Positions 33,030-41,990 of a DNA stretch of 43,399 bases are shown piece by piece (positions within the stretch are counted from its first letter, which is position 1; each line of letters begins with the position of its first letter). The position numbers and the translations under genes are program-made. The DNA comes from Actinomadura sp. 6K520 (GTDB lineage Bacteria > Actinomycetota > Actinomycetes > Streptosporangiales > Streptosporangiaceae), in the NCBI RefSeq assembly GCF_004349245.1, contig NZ_SMLC01000050.1, positions 1 through 43,399 of the forward strand. The letters are read 5' to 3'. Below the pieces are notes generated by a model, which was not told where the DNA came from, did not search any database, and worked only from the letters and a program-made list of their open reading frames with translations.

Positions 33030-34478
33030 ATGTCGAATTTCGGAACACGTTCGAAAAGCAGTCCACCGAACGAGAAGGCAGCACCGGGCGGTACGGGCGG
33101 CCGGCCGGGGCTCACCCTGGCGGTGGTGGCCGTCGTGCAGTTCATGGTCTCGCTCGACTTGTCCGTCGTGAACGTCGGCCTCCCGCGGATCGCGGCCGGA
33201 CTCGACTTCAGCGCGGTCGGCCTGACCTGGGTGATCCACGCCTACGCCCTCACCTTCGGCGGGCTCCTGCTCCTCGGCGGCAAGGCCGCCGACCGGTACG
33301 GCCGCAGGCGGGTCCTGCTGCTCGGACTCGGCCTGTTCGGCCTCGCCTCCCTCGCCGGCGGCTTCGCCCAGGAACCCGGGCACCTGGTCGCCGCGCGGGC
33401 CGCGCAGGGCGCCGGGGCCGCCGCGCTGGCCCCGGCCGCGCTGGCGCTGCTGGCCGCGACGTTCCCCGGAGGCCGGGCCCGGGTCCGGGCCTTCGGGGTG
33501 TGGAGCGCGACGAACGCCGCCGGCGGGGCGCTCGGCGTGCTGATCGGCGGCCTGCTCACCGAGTACGCCGGGTGGCGCTGGGTCATGTTCGTCAACGTGC
33601 CGATGGCCGCCGGCGCGCTGGCCCTCGCCTGGCGGGGCGTCCCCGCGGGCCCGCCGCCGTCGCGCGGCGGGCGCCCGGACGTGCTCGGCGCCGTCCTGGC
33701 CACGGCCGGCATGACGCTGCTGGTGTTCGGCGTCGTCCGCACCGACCGGTACGCGTGGACGTCCCCGGTCACCCTGGCGACCCTGGCGGCGGCCGCCGCG
33801 CTGCTGGCCGCGTTCGTCCGGGTCGAGCGGACCACCACCCGCGAGCCGCTGGTCCGGCTCGGCCTGCTCGCCAACCGCTCCGTCCGCGGCGCGAACGCCT
33901 ACAACCTCCTGGTCGGCGCGGCGATGGCGGCGGCCTTCTACTTCCTGTCCCTGTACCTGCAGCGGGTCCTGGCGATCGGGCCGGCGCCGGCCGGGCTCAT
34001 GTTCCTGCCGCTGGCCCTCGCGGTGGTGGCCGGGTCCGTGCTCGCCGTGAAGCTCGGCTACCGTCTCCCGCCGCGGACCCTGCTGGTGGCCGGCGGGCTC
34101 CTGACCGCGACCGGGTTCGCCTGGTTCGGCCTCATCAGCCCGGACGGCGGCTTCGCCACCGACGTCCTCGGGCCCTCGGTCATCGCGGGCGTCGGTTTCG
34201 GCCTCTGCCTGGGGCCGCTCGTGGCGACCGCCACCGCCGGCGTCGCGTCCCACGAGACCGGTACCGCGTCGGGCCTGCTGAACAGCTCGCGGCAGATCGG
34301 CGCCTCGCTCGGGCTCGCCGCGCTGGGCACTGCGGCCCACCACCGCACCGGGGGGACAGGCACGCCCGAGACCCTCAACGACGGGTACGCGCTCGGGCTG
34401 ACCCTCAGCGCGGTGCTGCTGGTCGCCGCCGCCCTCGTCGCCCTGACCGTGCCGCGCCGGACCGGCCCGCCGGCTTGA
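33030..34478 (+). CDS. MFS drug-type exporter (DHA2/EmrB-QacA family)
   Basis: 482 residues from the ATG at 33030 (GCAGGGA upstream). About 14 membrane helices begin at residue about 27 (LAVVAVVQFMVSLDLSVVNVGLPRI, the motif C-like start of DHA2 transporters). GGKAADRYGRRRVLL is motif A between helices 2 and 3. The end is hydrophobic with a short basic tail. The first 25 residues are Ser/Gly/Pro-rich, and codons 3-10 coincide with the TetR operator copy, so the N-terminus may be dictated by the operator or the true start may lie later. It exports a small molecule by proton antiport, likely the same or a related ligand as the ABC pair. Confidence 0.88.
   Translation: MSNFGTRSKSSPPNEKAAPGGTGGRPGLTLAVVAVVQFMVSLDLSVVNVGLPRIAAGLDFSAVGLTWVIHAYALTFGGLLLLGGKAADRYGRRRVLLLGLGLFGLASLAGGFAQEPGHLVAARAAQGAGAAALAPAALALLAATFPGGRARVRAFGVWSATNAAGGALGVLIGGLLTEYAGWRWVMFVNVPMAAGALALAWRGVPAGPPPSRGGRPDVLGAVLATAGMTLLVFGVVRTDRYAWTSPVTLATLAAAAALLAAFVRVERTTTREPLVRLGLLANRSVRGANAYNLLVGAAMAAAFYFLSLYLQRVLAIGPAPAGLMFLPLALAVVAGSVLAVKLGYRLPPRTLLVAGGLLTATGFAWFGLISPDGGFATDVLGPSVIAGVGFGLCLGPLVATATAGVASHETGTASGLLNSSRQIGASLGLAALGTAAHHRTGGTGTPETLNDGYALGLTLSAVLLVAAALVALTVPRRTGPPA
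33038..33057. promoter_or_regulatory. Second copy of the TetR operator, over the MFS start
   Basis: TTTCGGAAC-AC-GTTCGAAAA is nearly identical to the core of 29282-29305 and falls 8 nt inside the MFS reading frame. A repressor bound here would block an internal promoter for the MFS gene, or act as a roadblock to read-through from the ABC genes. Confidence 0.65.
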
Positions 34479-34503
34479 GGGCGACCCCTCCGCTACGCCA
34501 GGG

Positions 34504-34534
34504 GGCCCCGGCGCCGGAAACCGGGGACGGGGCC
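34504..34534. terminator. Probable terminator after the MFS gene
   Basis: GGCCCCG (34504-34510) pairs with CGGGGCC (34528-34534), with an inner GCCGG/CCGG stem. A G/C-rich hairpin 25 nt beyond the stop, no U tract. Confidence 0.45.
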
Positions 34535-34612
34535 GGGGGCCCGTCGCTAGAGTGGGCGGCGACTTGCCCGGTGGTGCCCGAATTGGTGCAAGGTCCCGGC
34601 GGAGGCGTGGCC

Positions 34613-35347
34613 ATGGTTGACGACCTGTCGTTCGCGGCGGTGCTGGACGACCTGTGCCGGCGGCCCCCCGGACGACGGCGCCCGTTCTCCAACGTCGAGC
34701 TCGCGCGGGCGGTCACCGACCTCGGCGGCGACATCACCGACGGATACATCTCGCACCTGCGCAAGGGGCACCGGGACAACCCGACCCTGCAGACGATCCA
34801 GGACCTGGCCGCCGCCCTCGGCGTGTGCCCGGCCGCGTTCGTCGGCGGGCGCCGGGAGCGGGCGGGCGAGGAGTGCCCGCGCCGCTCGTTCCCGGCCAGG
34901 CTGCGGCACCTGTTCGAGGCCGTCCACCCGCCGGCGCGGGGGCCGTACACGCCCGAGGACGTCGCCGCCGCGATCAGCGCGGACGGCCGGTACGGGTCGA
35001 TCTCGGCCAGCCACATCCGGGAGCTGCTGCACCCGGTCGCGCCGCCCAACCCGCGGCTCAAGCACATGCTGGCGCTGGCCGGCCACTTCGGCCTGACCGG
35101 CGACGACGGCGTCCCGCAGGCCGCGTACTTCCTGGACGACCGGCTCGCCGCCGCCATCGACGCGGAGCTCGCCGACCTGAAGGCGCTGCGCGACGCCGGC
35201 GTGGTGGAGTTCGCGGCACGGGTGGTCGAGCACGCCTCCACGTGGAGTCCCGAACTGCGCAGGCAGGCCGTCGAGGCGATCACGCAGGCGGTGGAGTCGG
35301 GAGAGACCCGGTGGGTGTTCCCGCGCGGACCCGGGAGTGACCGATGA
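34613..35347 (+). CDS. XRE-type helix-turn-helix regulator
   Basis: 244 residues from the ATG at 34613 with GGAGG eight bases upstream; the much longer open frame upstream is a shadow of the MFS gene. The HTH lies at about 22-72 (NVELARAVTDLGGDITDGYISHLRKGHRDNPTLQTIQDLAAALG). A second HTH-like segment, VAAAISADGRYGSISASHIRELL, lies at about 122-145, so the protein appears to hold a tandem pair. The C-terminal part is helical. It precedes an ImmA/IrrE metallopeptidase gene by 37 nt, the common regulator-protease pair in which the protease cuts or relieves the regulator. Confidence 0.85.
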   Translation: MVDDLSFAAVLDDLCRRPPGRRRPFSNVELARAVTDLGGDITDGYISHLRKGHRDNPTLQTIQDLAAALGVCPAAFVGGRRERAGEECPRRSFPARLRHLFEAVHPPARGPYTPEDVAAAISADGRYGSISASHIRELLHPVAPPNPRLKHMLALAGHFGLTGDDGVPQAAYFLDDRLAAAIDAELADLKALRDAGVVEFAARVVEHASTWSPELRRQAVEAITQAVESGETRWVFPRGPGSDR

Positions 35348-35384
35348 CCAGGCCGGCGCGGGGCACGAGCGGAGGCGGATCGCG

Positions 35385-35945
35385 ATGGGCCGCATGAGCA
35401 GGCGGGAGCGCGGCGAGCTCTGCGACGAGGTGGTGGCGCGGTTCCGCGGGCCGGGCGGGGTGACCCACCGGGAGCTGTGCCGCCGCACGGGCGAGGTGAT
35501 GAGCGAGCTGCTCGGCGCCCGGGTCGAGCTGCGGTTCGTCGCGCTGCGCGACGCCCCGTTCAGCGGGGCCACCGTGCGGCTGGCCGACGGCGGGTACGTG
35601 GTGTTCTGCGCCAGGTCGCGGTCCTGGTACCACCGCCTGGGCATCCTCCTGCACGAGCTGGCGCACGTGGTGCTGGACCACCGGCTCGACGCCGCGTCCG
35701 GCGGCGACGGCCTGCGCCGGCTCGCGCCGCACCTGCCGGGGCGGGCGGCCCGCATCGTCGCGGGACGCAGCGACCACGCGGTGGACGAGGAGCGGGAGGC
35801 CGAGGAACTGGCCGACCTCCTGCTGGAGCGGCTGACCGAACGCGGCGACCGGTCGGCCGAGCTGCCGTCGGCCGAGGCCACCCCGCATGTCCGGCGCATC
35901 GCCGAGGGGCTGGTCCACTACCCGGCCAGGGGCGGCCGGCGGTGA
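35385..35945 (+). CDS. ImmA/IrrE-family metallopeptidase-like protein
   Basis: 186 residues from the ATG at 35385 with GGAGG eight bases upstream; a GTG at 35337 is in frame and would overlap the XRE gene. The zinc motif His90-Glu91-Leu-Ala-His94 lies in LLHELAHVVLDHRL, and the downstream EEREAEELADLLL (about 128-140) can supply the third ligand Glu. The preceding strand GYVVFCARSRSWYHRLG is typical. Members cleave XRE repressors or act in toxin-type systems. Here it pairs with the XRE gene upstream. Cytosolic. Confidence 0.85.
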   Translation: MGRMSRRERGELCDEVVARFRGPGGVTHRELCRRTGEVMSELLGARVELRFVALRDAPFSGATVRLADGGYVVFCARSRSWYHRLGILLHELAHVVLDHRLDAASGGDGLRRLAPHLPGRAARIVAGRSDHAVDEEREAEELADLLLERLTERGDRSAELPSAEATPHVRRIAEGLVHYPARGGRR

Positions 35946-35995
35946 ACCGCCGTCATACTGCCCTGGAGTCAGGCTCCGATTTATCCACTTTTAAG

Positions 35996-36025
35996 TTGAA
36001 GTAGTCCTTGCGTGCTGGCTACGCT
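35996..36025 (+). promoter_or_regulatory. Candidate sigma-70-like promoter for the methyltransferase gene
   Basis: TTGAAG (35996-36001), an 18-bp spacer and TACGCT (36020-36025) within an unusually AT-rich stretch, 93 nt before the methyltransferase start. Confidence 0.35.
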
Positions 36026-36117
36026 CCGACAGGCGGCGCTACTGCCATCACGGGAGGGCAAGTCTCCATGCTTCTTGAGTATGACCAGGCTCGATGGCAT
36101 GGCGGGGGGCCCGCGCC

Positions 36118-36939
36118 ATGAACCTGCACGCGGTCGGGAGCCGCCGGCGGGAGGTCGGCGGATACGTCCCCAACGTCGCCCGGATGCACAACTACCTCCT
36201 CGACGGCAAGGACCACTACGCGGCGGACCGGTCGGCCGTGCGGGACCTCCTGGAGCACGCGCCGGAGCTGTACAGGCTCGCCCGCGCCGAGCGGCTCTTC
36301 CTGATGCGCGGCGTGCGGTGGCTGGCCTGGAAGGCGGGCATCGACCAGTTCCTCGACCTCGGCTGCGGGATGCCGGTCGGACGGTCCGTCCACGAGAGCG
36401 CCGCCGGCGCCGCCGGGCCCGGGCGGCGCCCCCGCGTCGTCTACGTCGACAACGACCCGGTCGTGGTGGCGCACGGGCGGGCGCTGCTCGACGAAGGCGA
36501 CTCCGTGCTGACCGTCCCCGGGGACGTCCGCGACCCGAAGCGCCTGCTCCGTGAGTCGCGGGTGGCCGACATCCTGGACTTCCGGCGCCCGGTCGCGGTG
36601 CTCTGCGGCGCGGTCCTGCCGCACCTCGACGGCGAGCGGCCCGGAGAGGTCGTGGCCGCCCTCCGCGACGTGCTCGCCCCCGGCAGCGCGCTGCTCGTCA
36701 GCCACCTGTGCGGCGACCACGCCGCACCGCACATCACCGGCATGCTCCAGGAGGTGTACGCCACCGCCACCGCGCCGCTGACCCTGCGGAGCCGCGAGCA
36801 GATCGCCGGCCTGTTCGACGGCTTCGACCTGCCGCAACCCGGGGTGACGGACGTCGCCCGATGGCCGCGCACCCGCCCGCCCGCCGGCCGCCGCACGATC
36901 ACGTCCTACGGGGGCATCGCGCGGCGGCCCGGCGGCTAG
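36118..36939 (+). CDS. SAM-dependent methyltransferase, PF04672 (DUF574) family
   Basis: 273 residues from the ATG at 36118 (GGGGGG upstream); an ATG at 36094 is a possible alternative. The family hallmark NYLLDGKDHYAADR lies at about 24-37, SAM motif I FLDLGCGMP at about 79-87, VVYVDNDPVVVAHGRALL supplies the ribose-binding acidic residue, and VAVLCGAVLPHL is motif IV. The C-terminus ends TITSYGGIARR. This family is expanded in actinomycetes and its substrates are mostly unknown. It ends convergently with the acyl-CoA ligase gene, overlapping by 4 nt. Confidence 0.92.
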   Translation: MNLHAVGSRRREVGGYVPNVARMHNYLLDGKDHYAADRSAVRDLLEHAPELYRLARAERLFLMRGVRWLAWKAGIDQFLDLGCGMPVGRSVHESAAGAAGPGRRPRVVYVDNDPVVVAHGRALLDEGDSVLTVPGDVRDPKRLLRESRVADILDFRRPVAVLCGAVLPHLDGERPGEVVAALRDVLAPGSALLVSHLCGDHAAPHITGMLQEVYATATAPLTLRSREQIAGLFDGFDLPQPGVTDVARWPRTRPPAGRRTITSYGGIARRPGG

Positions 36940-38546
36940 GGGCGGGGCGGAAGCGCCCGCCGGAGCGCCTCCTTGTCGACCTTGCCCGTGGGCAGCAGCG
37001 GCAGCCCGTCGACGATCTCGAAGTGCTTGGGGACCTTGTGCCCGGCCAGCCGGGTGCGGCAGTGGCGGTCCAAATCGTCCGGACTGGTCCCGGCGTCCGG
37101 ACGGGGCAGCACGAAAGCGGCGCCGACCTCGTGGTACACCGGGTCGGGCACGGCGACCACGGCCGCCGCGGCGACGTCCGGATGCGCCTCCAGGGCCATC
37201 TCGATCTCGCGGGGATAGACGTTGTAGCCACCCGACTTGAACATCTCCTTGAGGCGGCCGACCAGCGTCAGGGTGCCGTCGGGGCGTGCCACGGCCACGT
37301 CGCCGGTGCGCAGGAAGCCGTCCGGCGTGAAGGCCGCGGCGGTCGCGTCCGGTGCGCCGAGGTAGCCGCTCATCAGGCACGGGTTCCGCACCTGGATCTC
37401 GCCGGGCGTGCCGGGAGCCACGGGCGTCCCGTCCGCATCGGCGAGCCGCAGTTCGAGCCGGGGGTCGGGGCGGCCGATGGTGGTGGCGAGCGTCTCGTCG
37501 TCGGCGTCCGGATCGTTGTAGGCCACCGCGACGCAGCTCTCGGTCAGCCCGTACACGGAGGTGAGGCGCGCACCGGTCGCCCGCAGCGGCGGCACCAGCT
37601 CGCGGGGCAGCGGCGCGCCGCCCCACGCGACGTACACCAGCGACGACAGGTCCGCCGCGGCGACCTCGGGACGCATCATGACCAGCTGGAACATGGTGGG
37701 GATCTGGCCCCACATGGTGACCTTCGCGCGGTCGATGGCCGCCGGGATCGCGGCCGGGTCGAAGTCCTCCATGAAGCAGACGCCGCCGCCCATGGCCAGC
37801 GGGACCGACACGACGTCCATGACCCCGCCCACATGGCCGACCGGGAGGTTGGCCAGGGCCACGGCGGGCGCGTGGTACAGGCGCGTCGCCTGGAGGCGGC
37901 ACCCTTCGGCGAACGCGCGGTGGCTGATGACGGCGCCCTTGGGACGGCCGGTCGTCCCGGACGTGTAGATGATCAGCCCGGGGTCGTCGTCCGCGCCCTC
38001 CGGCGAGGCGGCCGCGCCCTCCGGCGAGGAGTCCTCGGCGGGCGCGCCGGCGTGGGCGAGGAAGTCCCCGAACGGCACGGCCCCGGGGAACGAGCCGGTC
38101 AGCGCCACCGTCTCCCGGACCGTGCCGGCCGCGTCCCGCAGCGCGGCCATGTCCTCCCCGAACGGGCGGCCGCCGTGCTCGGCGAGCGAGACGAGCAGCA
38201 CCGGCGCGCTGTCGGTCACCACGTGCAGCAGCTCGCCGCGCGTGTACCGGGGGTTGAGCCCCACCCACACCGCGCCGATCCGGGACAGCGCGAGGAACAG
38301 GGTGAGGAACTCCGGTCGCGGGGTCGTCAGCACGGCCACCCGGTCGCCGTGCCGCACCCCCGAGGCGCGCAGCGCGGCGGCGCAGCGGGCCACGTCGGCG
38401 GCGGCGCGCCGGTAGGTCCGCGGGGCGCGCCCGGTGCCGTCGAGCTCGTCCAGCGGGGCGTCGGGGGTCCGGGACGCCCAGTGGTCGAGGTAGCCGGCCA
38501 CCCTGCCCACCCGCGGCACGATCTCCTCGCCGGGCGGTTCGCTCAC
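36936..38546 (-). CDS. AMP-forming acyl-CoA synthetase/ligase
   Basis: 536 residues. The P-loop TSGTTGRPKG lies at about 195-204, followed by MWGQIPTMFQLV, the VAWGGAPL strand, YGLTESC (A5), IGRPDPRLELRL, FLRTGDVA (A7), GRLKEMFKSGGYNVYPREIE (A8 hinge) and GKVDKEAL with the catalytic Lys near the C-terminus. It activates a carboxylic acid to an acyl-adenylate and loads it on CoA; the acid is not evident. Last gene of a three-gene minus operon: its start overlaps the MaoC stop by 4 nt, and the permease is first. An acid taken up by the permease and activated here is a reasonable reading. Confidence 0.93.
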   Translation of the reverse strand: MSEPPGEEIVPRVGRVAGYLDHWASRTPDAPLDELDGTGRAPRTYRRAAADVARCAAALRASGVRHGDRVAVLTTPRPEFLTLFLALSRIGAVWVGLNPRYTRGELLHVVTDSAPVLLVSLAEHGGRPFGEDMAALRDAAGTVRETVALTGSFPGAVPFGDFLAHAGAPAEDSSPEGAAASPEGADDDPGLIIYTSGTTGRPKGAVISHRAFAEGCRLQATRLYHAPAVALANLPVGHVGGVMDVVSVPLAMGGGVCFMEDFDPAAIPAAIDRAKVTMWGQIPTMFQLVMMRPEVAAADLSSLVYVAWGGAPLPRELVPPLRATGARLTSVYGLTESCVAVAYNDPDADDETLATTIGRPDPRLELRLADADGTPVAPGTPGEIQVRNPCLMSGYLGAPDATAAAFTPDGFLRTGDVAVARPDGTLTLVGRLKEMFKSGGYNVYPREIEMALEAHPDVAAAAVVAVPDPVYHEVGAAFVLPRPDAGTSPDDLDRHCRTRLAGHKVPKHFEIVDGLPLLPTGKVDKEALRRALPPRP

Positions 38547-39013
38547 TGCGGGCCCTCCTCTTCGGGGGTGACGAACATCGAGATCCAGTCGGCGACCATC
38601 GCGGGGGTGCCGGCGTCCTCGACCTCCATGACGTTGCGGGTGAGCACGCGCACCCGCCCCGGCTCCTTCTCGCGGGCCTCGACGAGCCGGGCACGGACCC
38701 GCACCCGCTCCCCGGCCAGCACCGGGCGGAGGAACCGCACCTTGTCGACGCCGTAGTTCAGCCCGTAGGCGCCCTGGAGGTCGAGGTCCAGTTCCCGTTT
38801 GTGGAAGGCGACGAGCAGCGACAGGAGCAGGAACCCGGAGATGAGCCGGTCGCCGTACGGGTCGCCGTTGGCCGGCGGGGCGCCGAGGAAGTCCTCGCGC
38901 AGGAAGGAGGCGTCGGCGAAGGCCCGTTCGTCGTCGGCGCCGAGCCGCACCCAGTCCGAGCAGAACAGTTCCTTCCCGGTGAGTTCGTGCAGTTCACCGA
39001 GCGTGCGAACCAT
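38543..39013 (-). CDS. MaoC-like hot-dog domain protein with degenerate active site
   Basis: 156 residues, a single hot-dog fold: FCSDWVRLGADDERAFADAS, the central helix segment GDRLISGFLLLSLLVAF and the strands GVDKVRFLRPVLAGERVRVRARL. The usual hydratase dyad Asp-x4-His (as in NPLHxD) is not present; the corresponding region reads ADASFLREDFLGAPPANGD with no His. It may therefore act as a thioesterase-like or binding protein instead of an enoyl-CoA hydratase. It overlaps the permease gene by 20 nt and the ligase by 4 nt, so it is translated together with both. Confidence 0.82.
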   Translation of the reverse strand: MVRTLGELHELTGKELFCSDWVRLGADDERAFADASFLREDFLGAPPANGDPYGDRLISGFLLLSLLVAFHKRELDLDLQGAYGLNYGVDKVRFLRPVLAGERVRVRARLVEAREKEPGRVRVLTRNVMEVEDAGTPAMVADWISMFVTPEEEGPQ

Positions 39014-40484
39014 CGGCGTCCCCCGTCCCGGGCGGTGTCAGGGCAGCGGCGGGCGTCGCGTCCGCGGCGTCGGGGCGCGACGCCCCGATCCTGGCATAGC
39101 GGTCAGGGTCGGTGCGACGCAGCCGCACCGCGTACAGCGCGGCGGCCACCGCGAGCAGCATCGCCAGGTACGGCAGCGTGTTGATCGCCACGGCGTCGCT
39201 GTGCGCCAGCGTGCCGAAGTTGGCCAGCAGCAGGACGGTCGCGGTGACCAGCCCGGCGCAACCGGCGAGGGGGAGGGCGAGCGTGCGCAGCAGCCGCGGG
39301 TCGCGGCGGCGGCGGAAGTAGACGACGCAGGCCACCGCCGTCAGCATCTGCAGCAGCACGATCCCCAGAGTCGACAGCCCGCTCATGACGGTGACGAGGT
39401 TGCGGTACGGGTCCAGCCCGGCGGCGGCGAACGCGGCCACGACCACCAGCGTGCACCCGGACTGCGCGACGCTCGCCGCGTACGGGGAGCGGTGCCGCGG
39501 GTGGACGCGGCCCAGCCGGGTGAAGACCAGCCCGTCGCGTCCCAGCGAGTACAGGTAGCGGCCGGCCGCGTTGTGGGCGGCCAGCAGCGAGGCGAAGATG
39601 CTGGTGATCACCAGGAGCCCGAACAGCGCCTCGGCGCTCGCGCCGAGGAGGTCCGCGGTCAGGTTGAGCATGAGCTCGCCCTCCTGGTCGTCGGCCACCT
39701 CGCGGGCCCGGCCGGCGCCCAGCGCGCCGACCGTCAGCCAGCTCGTCAGCGTGTAGAACACCCCGATGACCAGCACGGCCGCGTAGGTGGCCCGCGGCAC
39801 CGCGCGCTCCGGGTCGCGGCTCTCCTCGGCGTAGATCGCGGCAGCCTCGTACCCGACGAAGGAGCCGAACGCGAACATGAACGCCACGCCCGGCGCCCCG
39901 GACAGCACGGTGGCCGGATCGAGCGACGCGGCGGGGAAGGCGGCCGTCCCCCGGTCGGCCAGGATCGCCAGGTCGACGGCGAGCAGCATCCCGATCTCGC
40001 AGGTCAGCAGCACGGCCAGCACCTTGGCCGACAGGTCGACGGCGCGGAAGCCCAGCACGGCCATGATCGCGATCGCCGCCGCGCTGTAGGCCCACCACGG
40101 TCCGGGCGCGCCGCCCTCGATGGTCAGGAAGTAGCCGATGCCCCCGGCGAGCGCCGCGACGAGGCCGTTGTAGCCGAGCAGGGCGAGCACCGCGCCCGCG
40201 GCGGCGGGGGGACGGCCCAGCCCGCGGGCGACGTAGGCGTAGAAGCCGCCGCCGCCGGTGATCGTCCGGGCCATCGCCGCGTACCCGGCCGAGAAGCACA
40301 GCAGGGTGAGCGTGGCGACCAGGTAGGCGCCGGGCACCCCGGCCCCGTTCCCCACGCCCATCGACAGCGGCACCGTGCCCGCCATCGCCACCAGCGGTGC
40401 CGCGGCGGCGACGACCAGAAAGACGATCTTGGTGGTGCCCAGCGTGCGTCCGAGCCCCACCGGCTCATCGGTATCGGCTGCCAT
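38994..40484 (-). CDS. APC-superfamily amino acid/organic cation permease
   Basis: 496 residues with about 12 hydrophobic segments. Opening GTTKIVFLVVAAAAPLVAMAG and GGGGFYAYVARGLG are typical of APC transporters, as are FGSFVGYEAAAIYAEESRDPERAVPRA and ASLLAAHNAAGRYLYSLGRDGL. The C-terminal 35 residues are a soluble Ala/Pro-rich tail that overlaps the MaoC start. It imports an amino acid, amine or similar solute by proton or sodium symport. First gene of the permease-MaoC-ligase operon. Upstream (40553-40565) lies a short CGTTC-GGG-GAACG palindrome, a possible operator. Confidence 0.92.
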   Translation of the reverse strand: MAADTDEPVGLGRTLGTTKIVFLVVAAAAPLVAMAGTVPLSMGVGNGAGVPGAYLVATLTLLCFSAGYAAMARTITGGGGFYAYVARGLGRPPAAAGAVLALLGYNGLVAALAGGIGYFLTIEGGAPGPWWAYSAAAIAIMAVLGFRAVDLSAKVLAVLLTCEIGMLLAVDLAILADRGTAAFPAASLDPATVLSGAPGVAFMFAFGSFVGYEAAAIYAEESRDPERAVPRATYAAVLVIGVFYTLTSWLTVGALGAGRAREVADDQEGELMLNLTADLLGASAEALFGLLVITSIFASLLAAHNAAGRYLYSLGRDGLVFTRLGRVHPRHRSPYAASVAQSGCTLVVVAAFAAAGLDPYRNLVTVMSGLSTLGIVLLQMLTAVACVVYFRRRRDPRLLRTLALPLAGCAGLVTATVLLLANFGTLAHSDAVAINTLPYLAMLLAVAAALYAVRLRRTDPDRYARIGASRPDAADATPAAALTPPGTGDADGSHAR

Positions 40485-40668
40485 GCGCCCCCATTTCGGA
40501 CCCCCGTCTCAGCTCGCACTCAGATTCTTCACATCTGCGACAAACCGGCAAGGCGTTCGGGGAACGTCCGGCGGGAAATCGATCACATCTTGTTCGCCAT
40601 CCCGGTGGCGCTCCGGAGGCGAACCGTGAATGTTGGGAACCCCCTGCCGAAGAGAATCCAGGGTGATC

Positions 40669-41886
40669 ATGAACATCGCCTTCCCCGTGTGCGGCGTCAT
40701 GCTCACGATCGTCTTCCTCTACAAGCTGCGCTACCTGCGCTCACGCTGGAGCAGCGCCCGCGTGTGGGCGCTGTGCGCCACCGTGTTCTGCTTCGCCGTC
40801 ACCATGTGGTCCGCATTTCCGGCCAGCGTTAAGGTCATTAATCGGGCTACCGGAATTCCGAACGTCGCGGAGTTGCTGGCCGCGGTCGGCCTGGCCGCGC
40901 TCGGCGGGCTGTTCCTCGTCCTGGCGCTGCTGTGGCGCTACTCGACGGCGCAGGCGTGGTCGCGGATCCGCTGGGTGCTCCCGGCCTATTCGCTCGTGAT
41001 CGCCAGCATGGTCGTGCTGTTCGCGCTGTCGGACGTACCGGAGGAACGGCCCGTCGACTTCACGTTCCACTACGCAGGGCAGCCGACCATCGCGGCCATG
41101 TACACGATCTACTACGCGGCGACGGTCACCGGGTCGACGATCCTGACCCGCTGGTGCCTCACCTGGGCGCGGCAGCCCGACTACGCCGGCCTGCCCCATC
41201 TGCGCCGGGGCCTGCGGCTCTACGGCGGCGCCAGCCTCGTCCTGGTCGTCTACGCGCTGCTGCGCCTGCTGACGATGGCCGCGAACTGGCTGGGCTCCTC
41301 CGCCCTGGACCCGATGGGCAACCTGGTGCCGGTCATCGCGTCGCTGACCGGCTGCTTCCTGCTGACCGCCGCCCTGGTGGTCCCCGTCTGGGGGCCGCGC
41401 TGGTCCGCCGCCCGCCGCGCCCTCGGCCTGTGGTCGGCGTTCTGGACGCTGCGCCCCCTGCACCGCGACCTGCGCGACGTCAACCCGAACGCCGTCTTCG
41501 TCGCGCCCGGCAGGCGGCTGGACGTCCAGCACCGGATCCGCCGGACGCTGATCGAGTTGAGCGACTGGCGATGGACGCTGAGCCCGCTGTTCGACCCCGC
41601 CGTCCAGGAGGACGCCCTCCGGCTGGGCGAGCGCCAGGGGCTCACCGGGGAGCGCCTGACCACCACGGTCGAGGCCGCCCAGATCAAGGCCGCCCTGCAC
41701 GCCTGGCGGAACGGCGTCCGGGCCGGCGACGCCACCGCGGCCGACCGGTACGGCGACGAGCGCGACGGCACGGACCTGCACTGCGAGCTCGCCTGGTGGC
41801 GCCAGGTGGCCGCCGCCTACCGGTCCGCCGCGGTCACCGCGGTGCTCGCCCGGACCCGCCGGCCGGCCACCGCCCCACCCTCCTGA
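40669..41886 (+). CDS. MAB_1171c-type (DUF6545) integral membrane protein
   Basis: 405 residues from the ATG at 40669 (MNIAFPVC). Seven hydrophobic segments lie in the first 250 residues, the sixth and seventh being LVLVVYALLRLLTMAAN and LVPVIASLTGCFLLTAALVVPVW. A cytoplasmic domain (about 255-405) contains LWSAFWTLRPLHRDLRDVNP and RIRRTLIELSDWRWTLSP. This matches actinobacterial MAB_1171c family putative transporters, whose function is unproven. Relatives are often encoded beside XRE plus ImmA/IrrE pairs; such a pair lies 4.7 kb upstream here, separated by unrelated genes. Confidence 0.8.
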   Translation: MNIAFPVCGVMLTIVFLYKLRYLRSRWSSARVWALCATVFCFAVTMWSAFPASVKVINRATGIPNVAELLAAVGLAALGGLFLVLALLWRYSTAQAWSRIRWVLPAYSLVIASMVVLFALSDVPEERPVDFTFHYAGQPTIAAMYTIYYAATVTGSTILTRWCLTWARQPDYAGLPHLRRGLRLYGGASLVLVVYALLRLLTMAANWLGSSALDPMGNLVPVIASLTGCFLLTAALVVPVWGPRWSAARRALGLWSAFWTLRPLHRDLRDVNPNAVFVAPGRRLDVQHRIRRTLIELSDWRWTLSPLFDPAVQEDALRLGERQGLTGERLTTTVEAAQIKAALHAWRNGVRAGDATAADRYGDERDGTDLHCELAWWRQVAAAYRSAAVTAVLARTRRPATAPPS

Positions 41887-41990
41887 CGCACCGCGGCGGA
41901 TCCAGGTCACCCCACGTCAACGCTCCTGCCTGCATGAAATGTCCTGAATGGGGCACATGGCTGTCCGTCCGGTGCGGAGAGGAGCGCGAC

